From Urophycis tenuis (taxonomy: Eukaryota > Chordata > Actinopteri > Gadiformes > Phycidae): a DNA stretch of 64,000 nucleotides. The notes below the pieces were generated by a model. It had not been told where the DNA came from. It searched no databases and worked only from the letters and a program-made list of their open reading frames with translations. The stretch lies in assembly GCA_036785325.1 (NCBI GenBank), contig JAXIVH010000044.1, positions 1,957,001-2,021,000 of the forward strand. Direction: 5' to 3'. This document shows, piece after piece, positions 46,823 to 58,334 of the stretch. How positions within the stretch are numbered: position 1 is the stretch's first letter; every line of letters begins with the position of its first letter. The position numbers were made by a program, and so were the translations under genes.

Positions 46823-47626
46823 AAAATGTATCATTGAAGCCATCATTGAGACTTTTCTTTTTAAATTATACCGCATGAAGAACATGGGTCTGCAATAAAG
46901 CTTTATATATATTTATGTGTGTGTGTTTTAATCACTTACTTGGAACGGCATGATCCCACATCGCTGTGAAGGGACGGCGTTAACGAGGTGGGCGTGCAAC
47001 CCCTCGAGAGAGTTGCTGCCTCGCCGGCACTTGTACTTGTTCAGCCGGATGCTGTTCTTCACAACCACCTTCACAGAGACATACAGCTGTATGCCAGGGG
47101 GGTCCTGTAACACACAACCTATTGCAAGGTCCTCATTTATGCTGGTGTCATTTTGAAAAGTTACCATATACAAGTTTGAATGGTTTTGACACACGATGAC
47201 TGCAGAGACAGCTGCAGGATGGCCCTGGATGCAGGACGGAGGGGGCCTGTGGCTGTGCGGGGAGGACCAGCGGTATGGGTGCTGCCGACACAGGGGGCGG
47301 GCAGGCCACAGGCTGACGCAGCAGGAGGCCTCGGCTGGAGGCGGGTGGGCGCAGGAGGCTTCGGCCGGGTGGAGGACGACAACGCAGTGGGCTGAACGGG
47401 CCGGTTGGTGGGAGTCACAGGCTCTGGCTCATCAACAAATAATCTGGAAATATAAAATACACACGTGATCAGTATTGATATTGATATCTTTTATAAGAAC
47501 ACTGTTCATACTGTTTACACTTTTTATACAACTGTTTATACAATGTCCATACTGTTTATTTATTAATGTTTATCACTGACAATAAAGGTGACTTGGTAAG
47601 ACTTGTGTGCTATTTTCTTTCCACAG
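46823..47626 (-). repeat. Exon-bearing cassette, copy 5
   Basis: It differs from copy 4 by an extra GAA near 46877 and a few bases. The private variants flanking copy 4, such as TGCCCAGCTGCTAAAAAC at 42761, recur here at 46236, so cassette and monomers were duplicated as one block. Confidence 0.85.
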
Positions 47627-49445
47627 TCAACAGAACACACATGAATCAGCTTATTGTTTCGACGACCCGTGGGCAAATATAGTCGTGCCATACGCCGTTG
47701 GAAAGCTTAGATTTCCCCGCTTAAAATGAGCCCATCCGCGAGCAGTCTGCTTGCTCACAGACTAAACTGCGCCAGGTTGACTGAAGTCTACCCAGCAGCT
47801 AAAAACATACCTTCAACGTTTCAATTAACATCAATCTTTCAATAAAGAACACAAATTAATTAGCTTAGTATTTCAACAACCCATGAGTCAATATAGTCTT
47901 GCCATACGCCGTTGGAAAGCTTAGATTTCCCCGCTTAAAATGAGCCCATCCGCGAGCAGTCTGGTTGATCACAGACTAAACTGCGTATGGTTGACTGAAG
48001 TCTACCCAGCAGCTAAAAACATACCTTCAACGTTTCAATTAACATCAATCTTTCCTTACAGAACGCAAATTAATTAGCTTAGTATTTCAACGACCCATGA
48101 GTCAATATAGTCTTGCCATACACCGTTGGAAAGCTTAGATTTCCCCGCTTAAAATGAGCCCATCAGCGAGCAGTCTGGTTGCTCACAGACTAAACTGTGT
48201 CAGGTTGACTGAAGTCTACCCAGCAGCTAAAAACATACCTTCAACGTTTCAATTAACATCAATCTTTCCTTACAGAACACAAATTAATTAGCTTAGTATT
48301 TCAACGACCCATGAGTCAATATAGTCTTGCCATACGCCGTTGGAAAGCTTAGATTTCCCCGCTTAAAATGAGCCCGTCCGCCAGCAGTCTGGTTGCTCAC
48401 AGACAAAACTGCGTCAGGTTGACTGAAGTCTATCCAGCAGCTAAAAACATACCTTCAACGTTTCAATTGACATCAATCTTTCCTTACAGAACACAAATTA
48501 ATTAGCTTAGTATTTCAACGACCCATGAGTCAATATAGTCTTGCCATACGCCGTTAGAAAGCTTAGATTTCCCCGCTTAAAATGAGCCCATCCGCGAGCA
48601 GTCTGCTTGCTCACAGACTAAACTGCGCCAGGTTGACTGAAGTCTACCCAGCAGCTAAAAACATACCTTCAACGTTTCAATTAACATCAATCTTTCAATA
48701 AAGAACACAAATTAATTAGCTTAGTATTTCAACAACCCATGAGTCAATATAGTCTTGCCATACGCCGTTGGAAAGCTTAGATTTCCCCGCTTAAAATGAG
48801 CCCATCCGCGAGCAGTCTGGTTGATCACAGACTAAACTGCGTATGGTTGACTGAAGTCTACCCAGCAGCTAAAAACATACCTTCAACGTTTCAATTGACA
48901 TCAATCTTTCCTTACAGAACACAAATTAATTAGCTTAGTATTTCAACGACCCATGAGTCAATATAGTCTTGCCATACGCCGTTAGAAAGCTTAGATTTCC
49001 CCGCTTAAAATGAGCCCATCCCCGAGCAATTTGGTTGCTCACAGACAAAACTGCGTCAGTTTGACTGAAGTCTACCCAGCAGCTAAAAACATACCTTAAA
49101 CGTTTCAATTAAGATCAATCTTTCCTTACAGAATACAAATTAATTAGCTTAGTATTTCAACGACCCTTTGGTTAATATAGTCTTGCCATACGCCGTTGGA
49201 AAGCTTAGATTTCCCCGCTTACAAAGAGCCCACCCCCCAGCAATTTGGTTGCTCACAGACAAAACTGCGTCAGGTTGACTGAAGTCTACCCAGCAGCTAA
49301 AAACATACCTTCAACGTTTCAATTAAGATCAATCTTTCAATAAAGAACACAAATTAATTAGCTTAGTATTTCAACGACCCATGAGTCAATATAGTCTTGC
49401 CATACGCCGTTGGAAAGCTTAGATTTCCCCGCTCAAAATGAGCCC

Positions 49446-50252
49446 AAAATGTATCATTGAAGCCATCATTGAGACTTTTCTTTTTAAATTATACCGCATG
49501 AACATGGGTCTGCAATAAAGCTTTAAATATATTTATGTGTGTGTGTGTGTGTTTTAATCACTTACTTGGAACGGCATGATCCCACATCGCTGTGAAGGGA
49601 CGGCGTTAACGAGGTGGGCGTGCAACCCCTCGAGAGAGTTGCTGCCTCGCCGGCACTTGTACTTGTTCAGCCGGATGCCGTTCTTCACAACCACCTTCAC
49701 AGAGACATACAGCTGTATGCCAGGGGGGTCCTGTAACACACAACCTATTACAAGGTCCTCATTTATGCTGGTGTCATTTTGAAATGTTACCATATACAAG
49801 TTTGAATGGTTTTGACACACGATGACTGCAGAGACAGCTGCAGGATGGCCCTGGATGCAGGACGGAGGGGGCCTGTGGCTGTGCGGGGAGGACCAGCGGT
49901 ATGGGTGCTGCCGACACAGGGGGCGGGCAGGCCACAAGCTGACGCAGCAGGAGGCCTCGGCTGGAGGCGGGTGGGCGCAGGAGGCTTCGGCCGGGTGGAG
50001 GACGACAACGCAGTGGGCTGAACGGGCCGGTTGGTGGGAGTCACAGGCTCTGGCTCATCAACAAATAATCTGGAAATATAAAATACACACGTGATCAGTA
50101 TTGATATTGATATCTTTTATAAGAACACTGTTCATACTGTTTACACTTTTTATACAACTGTTTATACAATGTCCAAACTGTTTATTTATTCATGTTTATC
50201 ACTGACAATAAAGGTGACTTGGTATGACTTGTGTGCTATTTTCTTTCCACAG
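49446..50252 (-). repeat. Exon-bearing cassette, copy 6
   Basis: Forms a 1770-bp tandem duplication with copy 7, including about four and a half monomers. In this pair a segment frame upstream of segment b is also open as one 127-codon frame across the intron-like gap. Private variants are CACAAGCTGACG and CTATTACAAGG. Confidence 0.85.
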
Positions 50253-51215
50253 TCAACAGAACACAGATGAATCAGCTTATTATTTCGACGACCCGTGGGC
50301 AAATATAGTCATGCCATACGCCGTTGGAAAGCTTAGATTTCCCCGCTTAAAATGAGCCAATCTCCGAGCAATTTGGTTGCTCACAGACAAAACTGCGTCA
50401 GGTTGACTGGAGTCTACCCAGCAGCTAAAAACATACTGGGTACGTTTCAATTAAGATCAATCTTTCCTTACAGAACACAAATTAATTAGCTTAGTATTTC
50501 AACAACCCATGAGTCAATATAGTCTTGCCATACGCCGTTGGGAAGCTTAGATTTCCCCGCTTAAAATGAGCCCATCAGCGAGCAGTCTGGTTGCTCACAG
50601 ACTAAACTGCGTCAGGTTGACTGAAGTCTACCCAGCAATTAAAAACATACCTTCAACGTTTCAATTAACATCAATCTTTCCTTACAGAACACAAATTAAT
50701 TAGCTTAGTATTTCAACGACCCTTTGGTGAATATAGTCTTGCCATACACCGTTGGAAAGCTTAGATTTCCCCGCTTAAAATGAGCCCATCCCCGAGCAAT
50801 TTGGTTGCTCACAGACAAAACTGCGTCAGTTTGACTGAAGTCTACCCAGCAGCTAAAAACATACCTTAAACGTTTCAATTAAGATCAATCTTTCCTTACA
50901 GAACACAAATTAATTAGCTTAGTATTTCAACGACCCTTTGGTTAATATAGTCTTGCCATACGCCGTTGGAAAGCTTAGATTTCCCCGCTTACAAAGAGCC
51001 CACCCCCCAGCAATTTGGTTGCTCACAGACAAAACTGCGTCAGGTTGACTGAAGTCTACCCAGCAGCTAAAAACATACCTTCAACGTTTCAATTAAGATC
51101 AATCTTTCAATAAAGAACACAAATTAATTAGCTTAGTATTTCAACGACCCATGAGTCAATATAGTCTTGCCATACGCCGTTGGAAAGCTTAGATTTCCCC
51201 GCTCAAAATGAGCCC

Positions 51216-52022
51216 AAAATGTATCATTGAAGCCATCATTGAGACTTTTCTTTTTAAATTATACCGCATGAACATGGGTCTGCAATAAAGCTTTAAATAT
51301 ATTTATGTGTGTGTGTGTGTGTTTTAATCACTTACTTGGAACGGCATGATCCCACATCGCTGTGAAGGGACGGCGTTAACGAGGTGGGCGTGCAACCCCT
51401 CGAGAGAGTTGCTGCCTCGCCGGCACTTGTACTTGTTCAGCCGGATGCCGTTCTTCACAACCACCTTCACAGAGACATACAGCTGTATGCCAGGGGGGTC
51501 CTGTAACACACAACCTATTACAAGGTCCTCATTTATGCTGGTGTCATTTTGAAATGTTACCATATACAAGTTTGAATGGTTTTGACACACGATGACTGCA
51601 GAGACAGCTGCAGGATGGCCCTGGATGCAGGACGGAGGGGGCCTGTGGCTGTGCGGGGAGGACCAGCGGTATGGGTGCTGCCGACACAGGGGGCGGGCAG
51701 GCCACAAGCTGACGCAGCAGGAGGCCTCGGCTGGAGGCGGGTGGGCGCAGGAGGCTTCGGCCGGGTGGAGGACGACAACGCAGTGGGCTGAACGGGCCGG
51801 TTGGTGGGAGTCACAGGCTCTGGCTCATCAACAAATAATCTGGAAATATAAAATACACACGTGATCAGTATTGATATTGATATCTTTTATAAGAACACTG
51901 TTCATACTGTTTACACTTTTTATACAACTGTTTATACAATGTCCAAACTGTTTATTTATTAATGTTTATCACTGACAATAAAGGTGACTTGGTATGACTT
52001 GTGTGCTATTTTCTTTCCACAG
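51216..52022 (-). repeat. Exon-bearing cassette, copy 7
   Basis: Differs from copy 6 by only one or two bases by eye, so the duplication of this 1770-bp block is very recent. Confidence 0.85.
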
Positions 52023-52984
52023 TCAACAGAACACACATGAATCAGCTTATTATTTCGACGACCCGTGGGCAAATATAGTCATGCCATACGCCGTTGGAAA
52101 GCTTAGATTTCCCCGCTTAAAATGAGCCAATCTCCGAGCAATTTGGTTGCTCACAGACAAAACTGCGTCAGGTTGACTGAAGTCTACCCAGCAGCTAAAA
52201 ACATACTGGGTACGTTTCAATTAAGATCAATCTTTCCTTACAGAACACAAATTAATTAGCTTAGTATTTCAACAACCCATGAGTCAATATAGTCTTGCCA
52301 TACGCCGTTGGGAAGCTTAGATTTCCCCGCTTAAAATGAGCCCATCAGCGAGCAGTCTGGTTGCTCACAGACTAAACTGCGTCAGGTTGACTGAAGTCTA
52401 CCCAGCAATTAAAAACATACCTTCAACGTTTCAATTAACATCAATCTTTCCTTACAGAACACAAATTAATTAGCTTAGTATTTCAACGACCCTTTGGTGA
52501 ATATAGTCTTGCCATACACCGTTGGAAAGCTTAGATTTCCCCGCTTAAAATGAGCCCATCCCCGAGCAATTTGGTTGCTCACAGACAAAACTGCGTCAGG
52601 TTGACTGAAGTCTACCCAGCAGCTAAAAACATACCTTCAACGTTTCAATTAACATCAATCTTTCCTTACAGAACACAAATTAATTAGCTTAGTATTTCAA
52701 CGACCCATGAGTCAATATAGTCTTGCCATACGCCATTGGAAAGCTTAGATTTGCTCGCTTAAAATGAGCACATCCGCGAGCAATCTGGTTGATCACAGAC
52801 TAAACTGCGTCAGGTTGACTGAAGTCTACCTAGCAGCTAAAAAAATACCTTAAACGTTTCAATTAAGATCAATCTTTCAATAAAGAACACAAATTAATTA
52901 GCTTAGTATTTCAACGACCCATGAGTCAATATAGTCTTGCCATACGCCGTTGGAAAGCTTAGATTTCCCGCTTAAAATGAGCCC

Positions 52985-53791
52985 AAAATGTATCATTGAA
53001 GCCATCATTGAGACTTTTCTTTTTAAATTATACCGCATGAACATGGGTCCGCAATAAAGCTTTATATATATTTATGTGTGTGTGTGTGTGTTTAAATCAC
53101 TTACTTGGAACGGCATCATCCCACATCGCTGTGAAGGGACGGCGTTAACGAGGTGGGCGTGCAACCCCTCGAGAGAGTTGCTGCCTCGCCGGCACATGTA
53201 CTTGTTCAGCCGGATGCCGTTCTTCACAACCACCTTCACAGAGACATACAGCTGTATGCCAGGGGGGTCCTGTAACACACAACCTATTGCAAGGTCCTCA
53301 TTTATGCTGGTGTCATTTTGAAATGTTACCATATACAAGTTTGAATGGTTTTGACACACGATGACTGCAGAGACAGCTGCAGGATGGCCCTGGATGCAGG
53401 ACGGAGGGGGCCTGTGGCTGTGCGGGGAGGACCAGCGGTATGGGTGCTGCCGACACAGGGGGCGGGCAGGCCACAGGCTGACGCAGCAGGAGGCCTCGGC
53501 TGGAGGCGGGTGGGCGCAGGAGGCTTCGGCCGGGTGGAGGACGACAACGCAGTGGGCTGAACGGGCCGGTTGGTGGGAGTCACAGGCTCTGGCTCATCAA
53601 CAAATAATCTGGAAATATAAAATACACACGTGATCAGTATTGATATTGATATCTTTTATAAGAACACTGTTCATACTGTTTACACTTTTTATACAACTGT
53701 TTATTCAATGTCCATACTGTTTATTTATTAATGTTTATCACTGACAATAAAGGTGACTTGGTATGACTTGTGTGCTATTTTCTTTCCACAG
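52985..53791 (-). repeat. Exon-bearing cassette, copy 8, at the array edge
   Basis: The last cassette. A Lys codon in segment b reads Met (CACATGTAC on the plus strand), and the site before the donor reads ATCATCCC. After it only a degraded half monomer remains before the array ends near 53880. Confidence 0.85.
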
Positions 53792-53879
53792 CCAACAGAA
53801 CACACATGATTCAGCTTATTATTTCGACGACCTGTGGGCAAATATAATCATGCCATACACCGTTGGAAAGCTTAGATTG

Positions 53880-54455
53880 CCACGATTAAAACGAGATCAT
53901 TTGCTTCGAGTCATATGCTTGTGTAACCAAACAGTAGAATAATAATTCAGAGTCCTGATAGCAGTTTACTATCCATCCCAGGATTTATTAAAAACAATAT
54001 CTGGGACCAAAGTACATCACACCTCGTAATGGCTTGGAACATTCAAGTATCAAAATATCAATGAGGGTGGTTATGTATCACAAATGGTATTTAAATGAAC
54101 ATTGAAATACATTGACTTTTTTTTTTTTTTCAGTGTTTCACTCCATAAACAAACAAACAAAACAAAAGTATCTTTTCAGGTAAATTTCAATTGTCCATTC
54201 AGGTAAGTATCAAAAGTTTATCCTTCAAAAAGAAAACACCAAAATGGCTGGCCAGCAAAAATATATATAGAGCTCTTTTATATTTTGTAGTTGATGTGTA
54301 TGTAGTGCAAAGGGGGATTTGGGCTAGGACTGTTTGCCTGAAGAAGGGCCAAGGGTGGAGCGAAGACGTCTCCTCTGCAGCCACCGGGACACCTGGACAG
54401 TCTCTCTCCCCTCTCTCTCTCTTCTGCAGCCAACCGTCGCGTGCAACGTGTTGGA
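53880..54455. other. Unique-looking spacer beyond the array
   Basis: AT-rich non-coding DNA. A stretch at about 54330-54420 (CCTGAAGAAGGGCCAAGGG) resembles repeats common in fish genomes. No gene is supported. Confidence 0.5.
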
Positions 54456-54908
54456 CTATCAATGGAAAATTACAGTGCTAAGGGTATTGTACCAGAGCAC
54501 GGAGGCAACGTGTTGAACTGTGCAGTAACCAGGCATCACTGAGCCCGCGATTCCCACTCATAACAAGTCACATTATGAGTAATTTACACAAGAGTAAAAA
54601 TAAATAACATTTAGAGAAAAGAAAAAAATACTTTGCTTCACAGCATAGCTTGATAGCATTCTGCTTCATTCAAATCACGCAGTATGTGCGTAGCATTACA
54701 TATCAGCAAATCAATTATCTTAATTTGGCTATTTAGCTCCACTTTGAGATATTGAAAACATCAGGGGAACATTAACAACATAACATATGAAATATTGAAG
54801 CTCACCTATCAATGGAAAATTACAGTGCTAAGGGTATTGTACCGGAGCACGGAGGCAACGTGTTGAACTGTGCAGTAACCAGGCATCACTGAGCCCGCGA
54901 TTCCCACT
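54456..54908 (+). repeat. 103-bp direct repeat, copies at 54456-54558 and 54806-54908
   Basis: Both copies run from CTATCAATGGAAAATTACAG to GCGATTCCCACT and differ at one base (CCAGAGC versus CCGGAGC). The copies lie 350 bp apart. They contain no terminal inverted repeats. The spacer is AT-rich. Confidence 0.95.
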
Positions 54909-55014
54909 GGAGGCGGAAAACAGCTGGGTGTCGTAAAACAAACTGTCGTGATGCTTCTTAAAGGCCATGCACACAAAATAGAAACGGAACTGATAACAAA
55001 TCACTCGTTACCCC

Positions 55015-55185
55015 TGGGTTACACTTGCTCAGAGACAAAACGGCGATAGGTTGAATGAAGTCTACCCAGCGGCTAAAAACATAGCTTCAACGTCAACGGA
55101 ATCGTTTCTCTTTCTACCAAATCGATACAGCTAAATACATACCTTAACGAAAAGTCGAATTATTAACTCGCAAAGGATGAAGATC
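55015..55185. repeat. Strongly diverged satellite-related sequence outside the array
   Basis: TGCTCAGAGACAAAACGGCG, GTTGAATGAAGTCTACCCAG and GGCTAAAAACATAGCTTCAA align with the satellite monomer, with far more differences than inside the array. A second CATACCTTAACG-like site follows at about 55138. It may be an edge relic or the ancestral single-copy source. The neighbouring 55.19-55.26 kb is non-coding. Confidence 0.7.
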
Positions 55186-55263
55186 ATCAAATTCACCTTA
55201 GTTGAATCCTCCGTTGGCAGTGGACAGCAATGACCGTGACCGTATGAGTCGTAAAAACATTAG

Positions 55264-55400
55264 GTGACGTATTCCGATCCTCGCTCAGCGATTGGTCCGT
55301 TGAGCGCCGAGCTCTGCTCAGCATCGCTCCGCCATTGGCCGATCGCTGCTCAACTCTGCTCAGCTTTGGTCAACCATTGGTCGGTTAGCGTGAGCTTAGG
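55264..55400. promoter_or_regulatory. Promoter-like CpG-rich cluster with CRE-like and three CCAAT-type sites
   Basis: TGACGTA at about 55264 resembles a CRE half-site, and ATTGG (reverse CCAAT) occurs at 55291, 55334 and 55376, each within a GCTCAGC-containing repeat. It is CpG-rich in an otherwise AT-rich region. No gene clearly starts here. Downstream to 56.03 kb I see only a poly(C) run (55437-55450) and non-coding DNA. Confidence 0.35.
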
Positions 55401-56540
55401 GACTTGGCGGAGAGTTTGCCTGACGAAGGCGAACGACCCCCCCCCCCCCCCAAGTCCCCATTGCGCAACCCTGGGATCGACCAAAAAGGACAAGTACGTC
55501 TCGCTGAGGCCCGCGGGAAGGCGCGGTTTGACATCACGCCCCGTCCACATCACGCACAGGTGCCTTCTGGGATTTGTATGCGCCCGACCGGTACGCGTAT
55601 TTACGAATCCTACTATACATGAGTCCAACAAACCGGGTACCGCCCACTTTTTTGACACATCCGGGCATTTTTAGGTGAAACTACCCGGAAATATTTGAAT
55701 GGGGGTCTATGAGAATTTCAGTGCATTACATTTCTGAACTTCCCCCAAGTATTATATATAGCCATTTATACCGATCTAATGCTATGGCCAGACAGCAGAC
55801 CAGTTATACCAACTCTCTTCCAAGTCCTGACCGGTGTCGCTCTTTAGAAAAACTTAAATTAATCGGCAATGTCAGATGTCCCTTCACGCTGGAATCTGGT
55901 CTCGGGGCGAACGAGACGAGTGGCCAGAGGTGGACTACGGGGACATATGGAACTACCTAAGCAATGAATGTATGAATCACGAATGAAGATGAGGGCACCA
56001 AAACAATCTATTTTCATTCAAGTCAAGTCACTTTTATTTTTATAGCGCATTTAACATGCAGAGTGCAACCATGATAGCACTAGTGCTAGGTGGTGCAGGC
56101 TAACTCGGAGCTGAACTATGACATGTAATTACAGTTCCTAGTAGTTCGCAAAGTTTAATTCATTCCTTCATTATTTTAGATTAGACATATTTAACATCGA
56201 ACATCAACTGATTTTAGCTACTAATCTGTAACGAAGTGTTTGCCCCAGACGTAAACAAATGTAGACGCCGCACAGCCTCCCATCGGGATTCTCTCTTCCG
56301 ATTGCCTGGAGCCACAAACCCCTTCTTTTCCTTTCCCTTTCTTTTTGTGGCAACATACTAAATCACAAATCCTCATTTTTTGTTGTTAGCATTGTGAAAT
56401 ACAACACAACAGCTTTTAGGGATGGTGCCTGCTCATGGAAATAGCCTACTGTTCTATCAACAGTAATAGCCGAGTGCCTACTTCCTTCACCTAAAAGAGG
56501 GCGTGGACGTTCTGGGGCTCATTAGCATATCGCTGGTGAC

Positions 56541-57413
56541 GAGACGCTGGACTCATCTATGGCCACGCCAAGTCCCGCCCTATGCCTACGCCTGATTGGC
56601 TGAGCTCAATGAGTGCCGCGTAGCTAATCTGAGGTAAACTAACCACTGTTCTTTTCAGTCATGTTGATTTGTTGATTTGCTTTTTATCATCCTGTTTACG
56701 TTGTAGTGTACAGTATGTTGTGTGTGTCTTAAGCTGCGCTGGAACTTTGAATTTCCCCTTGGGGATCAATAAAGTATCTATCTATCTATCTAAAACCTGA
56801 ATTATTATTTTATTTTATATTATTGTGTTAAATGTTCCAAATGTAAAGCACTTTGAGCTTCATTCTGTGTATGATATGATATATCATACAAATAAAGCTT
56901 ATTAATACTAATAATTCAACTGTAGTCAATCAATATTAATGGCACGTATGTGTCAAAGACATTTTGTTTAATGTATGCATGTATTCAACATAACCTGTGC
57001 AATAGAGGCTATATGTATAGGACAGGAATTTTGTCAACAACATTATGGTGTTTCTGTGAGTGGTTATTAGCCTACTGATCGTCTGTTCACGCAATGTGGC
57101 ATAGATTATGATATCACATTGATATGATATATGATAGTAGTGCTAAAAGGGCATTGTAAACAGAATACGAAAGGTATATTCCTTGCGTGTCAATAAGGCA
57201 ATAACAACAACGATGCGGACACGCGGAATAGCAGAGTGCAGCGGCGTGTACAGCGGCGTGTACACAAATGCGTATCATCTGTTTCGCGAACACAAATTTG
57301 TTTCGGCGTAACGATGCGGACACGCGGAATATGCTTCCTCATTGAGCTCAGCCAATCAGGCGTAGGCATAGGGCGGGACTTGGCGTGGCCATAGTAGGAT
57401 TCGTAAATACGCT
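56541..57413. repeat. Widely spaced inverted repeat, arms about 56 bp
   Basis: The left arm, ending CTGAGCTCAATGAG at 56611, and the right arm, starting CTCATTGAGCTCAGCC at 57339, are perfect reverse complements across TATGGCCACGCC. The right arm continues into ATAGTAGGATTCGTAAATACG, whose reverse complement occurs at about 55597-55617. This points to an inversion or a fold-back structure. The interior is non-coding. Confidence 0.85.
56725..56920 (+). mobile_element. LINE 3' tails (two fragments)
   Basis: GAATTTCCCCTTGGGGATCA and AATAAAG are followed by a TATC run at about 56775-56791, the same kind of 3' end as LINE-B and LINE-C. A second piece at 56835-56915 (AAAGCACTTTGAGCTTC ... AATAAAGC) looks like an L2-type tail. 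Both lack coding sequence. Confidence 0.55.
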
Positions 57414-57459
57414 GCCGGTCCCAGCAGGCCAAGGATGTCGCAATTTGATGACATAATGA

Positions 57460-57549
57460 CCGATCGCGATAGGCCGGTATAACAAAAATCTCTATCGTTG
57501 GCCAAATTTTTATCGCATACCGCTTATACCGTTTATATCGCCCAGCCCT
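57460..57549. mobile_element. hAT terminal fragment
   Basis: The stretch ends ATATCGCCCAGCCCTA, the same terminal repeat as the hAT at 58335-59278 (TAGGGCTGGGCGATAT). No matching left end was found. The following 57.55-58.33 kb is non-coding; GTGTGCCGTG repeats at about 57655-57690 look like old repeat DNA. Confidence 0.5.
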
Positions 57550-58334
57550 ACAGGAGGGTTTTGGGAAGACTATCAATAGGTCACACTCTGACAACATCAT
57601 CTAATGTTGCAAAAGCCCTTTTTACATCCTCTAGTAGTTCATTGGTTGCCAAACGGTGTGCCGTGAGGCAAGTCCGGTGTGCCGTGGGATTTTGTGACAA
57701 CCATACATTATTATTGCAATATACAACTACACAAAAATAATTATTTTTTAATTTACTATATCAGTACTTTATATGCACCCATTTCATAATACAGAGGGTT
57801 AGGGGTTAGTTGCCCAGGTGGGAATTATAAGACTATGACACATCAAAGGCTGTAAGACAACATTAAAACAGAGAAACACAAGAGAGGGAAAATTGAGAAT
57901 TCTTGTGCGGAACAAAACACCAACCACCAGTGCAGAGACTGCCGACAACCCACCCCCGAAAAAAAAAAGAGGAAGAAAACTGTCAACAGACAGTATCATG
58001 ACAGTTATCTGTCTTATGGCTTCAGTTGGACCAGGGATGTCAACAGTCCTCAGCCCGAGTGCGTCTGTCGAGAGAAGTTAGTTAATGCTAATGTAGCAGG
58101 ATGGATGTGTTGCCATCTGTAACCTTCTCTCCCTGCTCCTTTTTACCTGTTGGTTTAGTCCAATTAACATGTGCCCATAAGAAAGGGTAGATTGAGGCCA
58201 CCTGTGTGGATCTCTTGTGGGTGACTGTTTGCTGTCTGTATCCCTGGACTGCCTTCCCACCACCATCCGGGGCAGAGAGCTGCTTGGCTGCCAGTGTGTC
58301 AGAAAAACACTCATGCAGGCTATTCCCGTTCACC

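Larger units (their letters stand above)
15307..53880. repeat. Satellite array, ~213-214 bp monomer, about 70 copies, interrupted
   Basis: The monomer is easiest to follow from TACGCCGTTGGAAAGCTTAG through CTACCCAGCAGCTAAAAACA and AACACAAATTAATTAGCTTA. Spacing between successive TACGCC words is 213-214 bp (15521, 15734, 15948). Copies differ by a few percent and recurrent variants (CATGAGTCAA versus CTTTGGTGAA; CTTACAG versus AATAAAG) mark subfamilies. Higher-order repeats are visible: a dimer shift of 427 bp near 15951/16378, a four-monomer shift of 856 bp near 47747/48603, 1770 bp and 3475 bp. Interruptions are the eight cassettes, two DNA transposons, a solo LTR and LINE-C. No long open frame is conserved between monomers. 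On the minus strand each copy contains TTGAAG followed by GTATGT, a perfect-looking splice donor. Confidence 0.95.

Noticed and set aside
19967..53633. Plus-strand frames in the cassettes (Gly/Ala/Arg-rich, about 68-90 codons) repeated in all copies
   Set aside because: They lie opposite the minus-strand exon-like segments, which have splice sites and a recognisable motif. The plus-strand frames have neither.
57893..58081. Small plus-strand frame with a KKKRGRKLS basic motif resembling an AT-hook or nuclear signal
   Set aside because: It is short, lies in repeat-rich DNA and has no conserved context that I can see.
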